Source: Bactericera cockerelli | Taxonomy: Eukaryota; Arthropoda; Insecta; Hemiptera; Triozidae | Length of the DNA stretch: 64,000 nucleotides | Assembly (NCBI GenBank): GCA_024516035.1 | Contig: CM044961.1 | Location: forward strand, 29,869,123 to 29,933,122 | Direction of reading: 5' to 3' | Part shown: positions 46,001-58,000 of the stretch, piece after piece | Position numbering within the stretch: position 1 is the stretch's first letter | Layout: every line of letters begins with the position of its first letter | Translations under genes and position numbers: made by a program | Notes under the pieces: generated by a model | What the model was told of the DNA's origin: nothing | Database searches by the model: none | The model's input: only the letters and a program-made list of their open reading frames with translations

Positions 46001-49000
46001 TGTCTAAGGCAATGCTTTCTTACCTGAGCGACGGCGGATAGTTTGTTCTGGATATGCTTGACTATGTCTCCTGGAAAGCAGTTGTTGACAGTGACCATAG
46101 TTAGGTGGGCGTCCCTTTTCTTTCCGAGAAGTTATCGATGATGAGCTGGATGAGGCAGTACAGGAACTTCTTGGTGGCGATATTCTGGATCAAACAAGTT
46201 TTTTTTTTAAAGTTTTTTCTCCCCTCCTTCAAGATTTTTATCCCCCCCCGCACAAGATTTTTATCTTTTGAAGGTGGGTATACGGGGTATGCCCTCATTA
46301 TTTGTTGAAGATGTTTATTTGTAAAATTAAATACATGGAAACTGAAAAAAAATCGACATCTTTGACATCTTATGAAAAATTATGAATATGTTATTTGAGA
46401 AATGTTATTTTTTAAAGTAATAATAATGATGTTTTTCCTTTCTGGCTGGGGCTTGAACAGGGAGGAGACCAGTGTCTTGCTAGAGGACTATTAAACAGTG
46501 AACAGACTTGCCAACCCACAAGCAAGGCTAGCTTGCAGTTTCCCAAGGATTTGATGACTAACAAAAAGCACAAGTTCTCAGTAGTAGTGCCTCCGTGGGG
46601 TGAGAGTGTTTTCCATCAAAGGGGAGGTAATCTCTGACGAGAAGTGACACATTTAGGTGGTAGGTCAACAGGGTCAAGTAGGTAATTACCTTGGAAAGGG
46701 AAGTAAAGTGGGGCACAAAGTGAATGTTATTCAGTTTGGCCTCGTCTTGTATCTGGTAGTGGTTACCACTTTGAAGAAGTGGCTCAATAGTTTTTACAAA
46801 GAAGTTTTTTTAATGAATATTTCTAGGACTTTTTTATTTCGTAGCCGTGAAACAGCAGCTACCGTAGACGCTTGTGTCTGTATTTTAGTTTGACCGTCCT
46901 GTAGTATGCCTCCCTTCTGATGGCCGAGAACTGTTACAATACATTCCATTTAGGTGCTGGGTCAACAGGGTGAACCTCGCCCCTTGGTTCACTACATATT
47001 CTATTTTTTATTATTTTTTTATTTTAGCATGTCCTATTTTGTTGAATGTACCTATGTAGTTGACCAGTAAAGAGTTAAATAATAATAATAATAATAGTGA
47101 AGTAGCTACTTACTTTGGAAAGGGAAGTAAAGTGGGGCACAAAGTGAATGTTATTCAGTTTGGCCTCGTCTTGTATCTGGTAGTGGTAGCTAGAGGTCAC
47201 CACTTTGTACATGTGAACGCCGGGAGCCGAGGTTTCGCCTGTGTGGAAGTCTAGGAATACGTCGACTATGCTGCCTGTGGAGGATAGGGATGAAAAAATA
47301 AAAAAAATTGCAATTTAGAAATATTTTTTTTTAACTTTTTTTATTTATTTATTAAATTGATTAATTTTAAAATCACAGGAGATAGACTTGATCCATCCCA
47401 CTTGCATGAGACAATGTACCTAACATGCAGGTAGCATTACCTCGTTGGATCGCCAAAGAAATCCTCTGAAAGACGAAAGCCTTTGCGGCCCTATTGCCAG
47501 TGAGACGAACCAAGCCATCTCCAACAGTTTTAAAAAAGATCTTCATCCCCTTGCTCCAAGGGCCCATTGTCTCACATGCCAGGGGAACAAAGATGTAATT
47601 TGCCTCGGTGATGAAACTGTGAGAGGCATTTTTTCTCATAAATTAAAATAAATTCTAAGGAAAGAAAAAAGATGAGTGTTTCACAGGATTTTTATTTCGT
47701 AGCCATGAAACTCCAGCTACTGTAGACGTAGCTTGCCCAGCCAGTAGTATGAAGATAGGGATAAAAAAAAAAAAAATGTTGCAATTTACAAATAAAATAA
47801 ATTCTGAGGAAAAAAACGAGATGAGTGTTTCACAGTATTTTTATTTCGTAGCCATGAAACACCAGGTAGTGTAGACGTAGCTTGCCCATCCCGTAGTATG
47901 CCTCCCCTCTGATGGGCGAGAAGTGACACAATACTTTCCATTTAGGTGCTGGATCAACACGAGCACACCCGAAGTTATCTTGTTGTTCACGATTGCGCAA
48001 TTATGAATACAAAAGGCTAACAGATAATAATAATATATCGCCTCATTTATACTGCTCGATTAGTACTATTAAGCCCAATTATTCCTGCAATAAGCACAAG
48101 ACTCATTATTATGTGGTGAAAATCCCAAATGGGAAGATAATAATAATAATAATAATAATAATAGAAAATCTTATAAGGGCAAAGTTTTTTTTTTTAAGTG
48201 GGGTTTAACGTTGCTTTCAACTGCCATGGTCATATCACGACGGGGGTTTTACCCTCCATTCGCAGGAAAACTCACAAACCTGCTACTCACATTGACCTCA
48301 CCCAGCCTGAGTGGGGCCGGGAAAAGCCAGCGTCACGAGAATTAGAATTTGAATGGTCACCCATCCAAGTCTTAACCTCGCTGGATGTCGCTTAACTTCG
48401 GTGTTCTGAAGGGAACCGGTGTATTCAACATGCCATCGACGCTGGCTAGGGCAAAGTTTTACAAGTAAAACTATTAAGCCCAGAACAGATAACTTGTCAT
48501 GTTCCGGCTGGGTTTCGAATCCGCGAACTCTGGAATCTCTGGATTCACAGAGTGCCGCCTCTAGGACAGAGAGGTTAACTTACCGGGAGCGAGGTTAGCA
48601 ATGAGCTTGGGTGAGAGGGTGAGCTGTCGGATGAGCGAAGGAAACACAGGGATGCCATCCTCGTTGAGATCCAGGAAGACTTTCACCTTGAGAATGGTGT
48701 CCAGATAGACCATCAGATCTCCGTTGTACACAATCTGGGCGTGGCAGCCTGGAATAATTGGGGTTTGCTGGTTATTATTATTATTATTATTATTATAGAA
48801 AGCTTTATTAGGTAGAACAAAAAATATATACAGTAGAATACAATGAAATATAAAGAAAAACAAAAAGATTAAGCAAATATACAAGAAAAAAAAAGAGAAT
48901 GAAGTTGAAGTATGCCTTTGGCAATAACCCAGCCCTTTAGTTAGGACATATATTATGTATATATTTATTTATTTTTTCTTTATTTTTTTCTTCTATTATA

Positions 49001-52000
49001 TTGTATTTTAATTTGTAATTATTTGTGTTGTATTAATATGTCCTATTAATAAAGTGTAAATAATTAAATGAATAAAGGTTAGTTATAGTACAGAAGAGTA
49101 CAGAAGGCAGTACTCAAACACGGTTTGAGTGCTGGCTGGGGGACGTTAAACAGGGAGAAGACCAGTGTCCCGCTAGGGGACTATAAACAGAGAACAGACT
49201 AGCCAACCCTTACAAGCCAGGCTAGCTTGCAGTTTCCTAAGGGTTTAATGGCTTATAAAGAAATGTCCAAGTCCTCATGATGGTTGATTGCACATAGAAA
49301 TATGTGGATCAGGACGACCCAACTTTGAAATAAAGTTGTCTGGAGTCCATCACTCACCCCTCCAGCTATTAAAAAATAATAGTAATAATAATAATAATGC
49401 TTTTTCTTTGTGTTATTATGTCACAATTTTAGTGGGTAGCACAGAATCATAGGACTTTACCACTTTAATTTACAATATCTTGTATTTTTTTTGCCTATGA
49501 TTCTGCCACTGGTCGCTGCTTCACATCAAAGCAGCTACTCATTTTTCCTCACGAGGTATGAGTGAACCCCGAACATCCAAGTACAGAGCATAAAAAAATC
49601 CTCCCCCGCTGGGAATCGAACCCAGGTCACTATGTGTGCAATGCCTAGCGCCCTAACTCACTCTGCCACAGTGACTACTTCAGCTATTAATATCGATGAA
49701 AAGCTCAGAACCTACCCTCCTCGTAAATGTAGAACCTACCCTCCTCGTAAATGTAGAACCTACCCTCCTCGTAAATGTAGAACCTACCCTCCTCGTAAAT
49801 GTAGAACCTACCCTCCTCGTAAATGTAGAACCTACCCTCCTCGTAAATGTAGAACCTACCCTCCTCGTAAATGTAGAACCTACCCTCCTCGTAAATGTAG
49901 AACCTACCCTCCTCGTAAATGTAGAACCTACCCTCCTCGTAAATGTAGAACCTACCCTCCTCGTAAATGTAGAACCTACCCTCCTCGTAAATGTAGAACC
50001 TACCCTCCTCGTAAATGTAGAACCTACCCTCCTCGTAAAATGTAGAACCTACCCTCCTCGTAAATGTAGAACCTACCCTCCCCAGAACCTACCCTCCTCG
50101 TAAATGTAGAACCTACCCTCCTCATAAATGTAGAACTACCCTCCTCAGAACCTACCCTCCTCAGAACCTACCCTCCTCGTAAATGTAGAACCTACCCTCC
50201 TCAGAACCTACCCTCCTCGTAAATGTAGAACCTACCTTCCTCGTAAATGTAGAACCTACCCTCCTCAGAACCTACCCTCCTCAAAAACCTACCCTCCTCA
50301 GAAACTACCCTCCTCGTAAATGTAGAACCTAGCCTCCTCGTAAATGTAGAACCTACCCTCCTCGTAAATGTAGAACCTACCCTCCTCAGAACCTACCCTC
50401 CTCAGAACCTACCCTCCTCAGAACCTACCCTCCTCGTAAATGTAGTACCTATCCTCCTCGTAAATGTAGAACCTACCCTCCTCAGAACCTACCCTCCTCA
50501 GAACCTACCCTCCTCAGAACCTACCCTCCTCAGAATCTACCCTCCTCAGAACCTACCCTCCTCAGAACCTACCCTCCTCAGAACCTACCCTCCTCAGAAC
50601 CTACCCTCCTCAGAACCTACCCTCCTCAGAACCTACCCTCCTAAGACTCCTCAAAGAAAAAGCCCAAGTTCTCATGATGGAAATTTGTTAAAATTTGTTC
50701 TTCAGAACGAGCCAACATATCAACTAAAGTTGGATAGAGACCATCATTTCCCCAGCTGTAGCCCAGCTGGCTTCGACAACAACATTTCAGCTAATGTCAC
50801 CACTACCCTCCTCAGAACCTACCCTCCTCGTAAATGTACAGATGCTGCACCAGACAGAAGGGCGCGCTGAGCTCGTACTGGTGGTCCCTGAACATCTGGT
50901 AGAAGACCCCGGCGTCTATGCTTTTAGCTGCACTGGTCCAGGGCCAGGCTCAGGGAGGGGACCGAGGGGTTGTAGGTCTCGAAGTAGACCCGGCCCGTGG
51001 AGAGAGAGGCCTGCCCCGCCAGCTGCTCGAACGTGCCTGTGCCCTGCGTGATCTCCGAGCTCAGGTCGATCACGTCTGGGAAGACAGAAGTTGCGAAGTA
51101 GGTAATCAATTTAAAGACAGAACCTACCCTCCCTCGTAAATGTACAATGACTACCCCACAAAACAAGAGGACTGCATCCTCTTAGTGTGGGGTAGTCGCA
51201 TTAAATATACTCGTATGTTACCTATTATACCTATTATGTACAATTATTAATGCAAATAAATTACAAATTACAAAGATATAAATAAGCCAGCGTCGATGGC
51301 ATGTTGAATACACCGGTTCCCTTCAGAACACCGAAGTTAAGCGACATCCAGCGAGGTTAAGATTTGGATGGGTGACCATTCAAATTCTAATTCTCGTGAC
51401 GCTGGCTTTTCCCGGCCCCACTCAGGCTGGGTGAGGTCAATGTGAGTAGCAGGTTTGTGAGTTTCCTGCGAAATGGAGGGTAAAACCCCCGTCGTGATAT
51501 GACCATGGCAGTTGAAAGCGACGTTTAAACCCCACTTAAAAAAAATAAAAATAAAAAAAAAGACATAAATTATTTTGGTTAGAATTGTGCAAACAGGACT
51601 ATGCAGAAATATTTCCAAAACCGTTTTCTTACGTGTATGCAAGGCCGTATCCTGGATTTTTTTCCGGGGTGGGTTCCAAAAATTAAAGTTGTATGCTCAT
51701 GAAATAACGAAGTTTTCGCGGGTTTTTTTTCACCTTTTTTAAAAAGGTAACTGTGCCCGAAAGGCCCGAACCACTTTCGTATTAATCCGTTTTACGAGAT
51801 ATGAACTGGTTGCCTTAAGTAGCCAGTGGGCAGTTACGTAGTAAAAAAAAAGGCATCAGGTAAATGGTTTTTTTAACTTTTTTTTTTTCAACAAATGCTT
51901 GAAATATATTTATTTACATATAATCATCTTCTTCCTTTTTAATCACAAAGTTTCAGTAGGGTCCTGAGTGCGTTAGCATGTGTTGGACCCTACCGTACAA

Positions 52001-55000
52001 GTAAGGCATTTTTGTATATAAAATTCTGCAAATTTAAATGTTTTTAATTTAAATTTCTATACCTGATGAGGTCATTTCCACTAGATTGTGCAGGCTGAAC
52101 TCCTCACACACGAATATCTTGTCTTCCGACGAGGGTTTCTTCTGCTGAGCGGACAGTTTGGCGTACAGTTCCACCTGAAATTAGTAAATAAACAACACTG
52201 TAAATAAATAAATAAACCATAAACAACACTGTAAATAAACAAAGTAAATAATTAACCACCTTAAACCGTTTACAAAAAGAGCAACACTGAAAATTTGCTT
52301 TTGTTAATCACATTTTTAGACATTTCGTACATTGAGGGGTGGTCTAGGGCCGAATGACAGAGTACTTCTGTCATTCGGCTTGCTCTGGAACGGAAGTAAA
52401 CACGATTAGCTCACTGGTATAATAATAATAATAATGCTTTTTCTTTGCGTTATTATGTCACAATTTTAGTGGGTAGCACAGAATCATAGGACTTTACCAC
52501 TTTAATTTACAATATCTTGTATTTTTTTGCCTATGATTCTGCCACTGGTCGCTGCTTCACATCAAAGCAGCTACTCATTTTTGCTCACGAGGTATGAGTG
52601 AACCTCGAACATCCAAGTACAGAGCAGAAAAATACCTACACCGCTGGGGATCAAACCCAGGTCACCATGTGTGCAATGCCACTGGTATAAGATACTCGCT
52701 TGCCACGAGGAAGATCCCGGGTTCGCTCCTCGAACCGACAAAAATTTGTATTAAAATATTGGTTGCAACAGTTGTGTGTAAGGGATACGAGCGTTCCGGA
52801 GCGCTATAGCGTTAAGTAACGCGTACTTTACTTTTCCAAAATATTTACACATTAATATTATTTATACTCTGGTATAAACAGAGAATAGACTAGACAACCA
52901 TAAAAAGCCAGAGTAGAAATGCAGATCCTCAAGGGTCTAATCTTAGCTTATAAAGAAAAAGATTAAGTTCTTCTCATGATGGTTGATCGCACATCAGTAC
53001 AATAGAAATATGTTCTTCAGAACGAGCCAACATAACAACTAAAGTTGGAGAGAGACCATCACTCTTCTAGTTGTAGCTAAGCTGGCTTGCACAAAAACAT
53101 ACTCTGGTAATGCCGCCACTAGTGTTTACTCATCAAGTAAATACTCATTTTTCCTCATGAAGTATGATTGGACCCCGGACATCTAAGGAAAGAGAAGAAA
53201 AATATCCTACCCTACTGGAGATCAAACCCAGGTCACCGTACTCACTGTGTAAGCAAAACTAGTGCGCTAAATTACTCGGCCATGGTGACTACCTTATTGA
53301 GATTTAATATAAGATTCTAAATAAAGAAATGTCAAATGAAACAAAAACAAAGTCCTTCCTTTCTAATATTTAATCCTAAAATGATAATATGAAATCGTGA
53401 AATAAAACTGATTAATTCACTGATCGCTGTAAGTATGTCTAGAACGGCCACACCTTCAAAATTGCCAAAAAAATTAAAAGTCATTTGAAAATATTATATT
53501 TAAAAAAATAAATCACAAATAAAAAACCTTATCCATATTGGTGCTTGATGGCAACGAGTCCAATATATCTACTCGCTGCATTAAATCCTTTGCGACCATG
53601 AAGTACCTACTGGGTCTGAGCTGGTGGTTTAATTAAGTTTTACTTACCAGGAAGAATGACAGGGGAGGGACAATGAACCCATTCACTTGGTGGCTGAAGA
53701 GGGGGCGACACTCCTTGTTCAGAAGATCGATCTGAATCACTGGATCTTTTGGCTGAAAATGAAGCGACATACATAAGTGAAAATCTGGGGCAAGGACTCT
53801 GAGTGTTAAATATCTCTCATTACATATACATATAAATGTTCATTAAAAAAAGAGGAAATCATTATTTATATCAATTTTATCGCAATATAGTCACTGGTTC
53901 ATAGAAAATCATAATGAATATCAATTTTATCGCGAAATCATCAATGATTGTTTCAAAAATGGCAGATATTCTTCAAAATATCTTGTAGGTGAAATTAAAT
54001 GATGTTGTTTAATATTGCTAAAAGCTAGAAATATTGATAAAGTAACAAGTTCCAAAATTCATCAAGAAATTTGAAGTTAAACAACAGAAAGTAAGGAGAG
54101 GACTCGAGGTAGCAACAATGGTAGAATTGTCTACGTTCGAGTTGTCCTCATGGTTTGACACAAATAAGGAAGAGAACAATAGAACAAATACAAAACAATG
54201 ATAAGAAATACAACAAATAGAGAACAATTGACTTACAACGCAGGAAGAGAACAACAAAACAAAATACAAAACAATTAACTTACAATAAAGGAAAAAGAAC
54301 AATATAACAAATACAAAACAATTGACTTACAATGAAGGAAGAGAACAATATAACAAATACAAAACAATTGACTTACAATAGTAGAATTGTCAACATTCCA
54401 CTAGTCGGTCCTCATGGTTTCACACAATGAAGGAAGAGAACAATATAAACAAGTGCAAAACAATTAACTTACAATGAAGGAAGAGAACAATATAACAAAT
54501 GCAAAACAATTAATTTACAATGAAGGAAGAGAACAACATAACAAATGCAAAACAATTAACTTACAATGAAGGAAGAGAACAATATAACAAATGCAAAACA
54601 ATTGACTTACAATGAAGGAAGAGAACAATATAACAAATGCAAAACAATTAACTTACAATGAAGGAAGAGAACAATATAACAAATGCAAAACAATTAATTT
54701 ACAATGAAGGAAGAGAACAACATAACAAATGCAAAACAATTAACTTACAATGAAGGAAGAGAACAATATAACAAATGCAAAACAATTGACTTACAATGAA
54801 GGAAGAGAACAATATAACAAATGCAAAACAATTGACTTATAATGAAGGAAGAGAACAATATAATAAATGCAAAACAATTGACTTACAATGAAGGAAGAGA
54901 ACAATATAACAAATACAAAACAATTCACTTACAATGAAGGAAGAGAACAATATAATAAATGCAAAACAATTGACTTACAATGAAGGAAGAGAACAATATA

Positions 55001-58000
55001 ACAAATACAAAACAATTCACTTACAATGAAGGAAGAGAACAATATAACAAATGCAAAACAATTGACTTACAATGAAGGAAGAGAACAATATAACAAAATG
55101 CAAAACAATTGACTTACAATGGTGGAATTGTCCACATTCCACTAGTCCTCATGTTTCCACACAATGAAGGAAGAGAACAATATAACAAATGCAAAACAAT
55201 TGACTTACAATGGTGGAATTGTCCACATTCCAGTGGTCCTCATGGTTCCACACAATGAAGGGGGAGAGACTGGGAGTGCCTCTAGGGACCGGGAAACTCT
55301 CAGCCTCGTACAGGGCTTCTATGTTGGGCCGCACTCCGTTGATGTGGAGTCTGGAACCAATATTAGAGTCAAATTAGGGTTATTGGTGGTTAAGGCGCTA
55401 GTCTGGTATCCAGGTATAAGTATAAGAAGTAGTGCTTTATTTAGACTGTCAGCGCAAGACAGGTAGTCCCATTATGCCAACAGGTAGTGTAGGAGGGATC
55501 CGCTGGTTCGAATCCCACTCAGTCCTCATTTATTTGAATTTGTGACCACATAATAATATCACTCGGGAAGATGGTAGAATATGCTTTGACCTTTAACCTC
55601 GCCCAGAGGTTACCATCCACTAAAGAGTGTTATTATTATCGAAACAATTTGAAGATAGAAAACACTAAACTTGGCTTTTTTTGTTTTACTTAATTATTTA
55701 TTTTCAGATGGCCATTTCAATAAATTAAAATAAATAATTAAGTAAAACAGAAAAAGCCAAGTATTTTCTATCTTCAAATTATTTCGATGTTTATTTGTTT
55801 TACCAAGAGTTGTGTATGATTATAAGTTTTCTCTAAGAACTTTTAAATTTCATTGTTATTATTATATTTTAATTAAATTCTGATGGTCATTTGAAGGTAA
55901 TTCTTTATCTAGCTGGATGGACCATATACTCACTGTCCAAGAGCTGCCAGGAGGAAATTGGCGGGAGATTCCGATTGCCTTCGACAGAGAGGAATATTGA
56001 CGGAGGAAGCGCTCGTGTTTCTCTTCAGCAGAGCTTGCAATAGTCCATGGGGCGCTATCTGTAATAGGGAATGTATCTCGAATTGTGAATTTTTTAATGC
56101 ATTTTTTTGCAAGGCTGGGGGACTATAAACAGGGAGTAGACCAGCAGTCTGGCTGGGGTACATAAACATAGAGTAGACCAGCAGTCTGGCTGGGGGACTA
56201 TAAACAGGGAGTAGACCAGCAGTCTGGCTGGGGTACATAAACAGGGAGAAGACCAGCAGTCTGGCTGGGGTACATAAACAGGGAGTAGACTAGCATTGGC
56301 TTGGTTCTGGGGGCCCTTGTCAATTATTAGCCTCCTTGTAAAGACAGTGGTAGAAGTGCTAAGTCATTCCTCCAATGCCTGGCTACCATCATTCACGATA
56401 ACACCACCCTATGATATGATTGATTTTTTTGAATTTATTATTATTGATATTCTTCAATAATGTCACCTATTATCTACAAAATAATATGTATTCAATATTA
56501 TCTACCTATGCATATATTTTTTCTTTTTTAAAAAATGAAGAAAACAGGAAAAAAGGCATAATAATAGTAGTAGTTATTATAACTTTGTGAAAAATGAAAT
56601 TGTGAGAAATTGTGAAAAAATTAAAAATTAAAAAAAAAATAACTTCCGAGAAATTTCTAATACTAGAAATCGGAAGTATCTACAATATCTACATAATACT
56701 CCGTGGCGTAACGGTTGTGACTACTGCCCGTAGTCCACAGATCCTGAGTTCGATCCCCGGTCGGAGCAGACTTTTCGCACAGAAAATTCTGTTCCCTCCG
56801 AACACGTGAGGCTGGTTATTCCGGCCCTACCCAGTCTGGGTGAGGTTCATGTGGGTAGCTGGTACGATTCCCAGCGAATGGAGGGTAAAACCCCCGTCCT
56901 AATCCAGGACGTTAATTAAGTAGAATCGTTGACGTTAGGAAGGGCATCCAGCCGTAAAAATGTGCCAAAACCAACCAACCTCAACCATGAGGTTGAACAA
57001 CGTCGACTCTGCTTAATAATCTAGTCGACAGAGTAAAAGAAGAAGAAGAATACTCGTACCTAGAATACAAGAAGAATACCAAAAAGCTAAAATACACAAA
57101 AGAAAGAATACAAACAGAAGATAATGAAAGAGAGAGAGAGAGAGAAAAAGATATAGTATGTATGAAACCTAGTTCTATTCTCAATACAAGATCTTCGTTA
57201 TGGAAGATCTTAGTGAGAATAGAATAGACTTTTGATGTATGAATTACCATACCCATACATTTTTTTTTTTTTTTTTTTTCATTTAATAATTCTGACTAAA
57301 TATAATTGTCTGTTATTATATTAGCATTAAGGAAAAATTTTACAAACCTGAAAAAATAAATAAAGTCAAAATTATAAATTACCTCTATGACTAGCGCGTT
57401 CTCAGGGATGTGAGCGCAGGGCCTCCGTAAAGAGGACGGGATTCAAGAAGTTGTTGACGTGATACTCTGCGGAACTGGTCTGAGCGAGCGGAGAGTCCCA
57501 TTCGGACTCGGGGATGGAAGAGGATATCCATTTTGAGGACCTCTTCTTGGGGCTCTTGACTTCCTGGAGAACCGAAGAGGTAATATTTGAGGGAAACCAA
57601 CTTTAGTACTTTAGTTTTTTGAACTCGTTCAGCACCCAGCAGAGATTAGGGTTTTAATTTTTACCTGTAACTAGTATAATTATTATTTATTGATTTCAGA
57701 ACTTCATTATTTATTTATTTATTGCAAACTCTATTTGTAAAATTAATTTTATACAAATAAAAATTCTATTCTATTATATTCTATATTTGAGGGAAAAACT
57801 AAAATCATTGTAATTTCTAATTGGTTTACGAGTAAGTTATTGGTGAAGTTTAAACGGTTTTACAGAGAAAACACAATGTTTTCGAACTTCTTACCTACAA
57901 ATTTTGGTCTCTGACGAATATTCACAAAAACAACGGATTGGATTTGGCGCGCCGGCCTTACAACATTTACAACTAGGCACCTGGATTTAAAAACTATGCA

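Noticed and set aside
49632..50103. Long plus-strand open frames of RTYPPRKC-type repeats
   Set aside because: They are the antisense of the 24-bp exon 8 donor echo; openness follows from the period being a multiple of three.
51285..51385. Functional 5S rRNA gene
   Set aside because: Only the 5S-like head is present; it runs into a SINE body and A-rich tail with target-like flanks.
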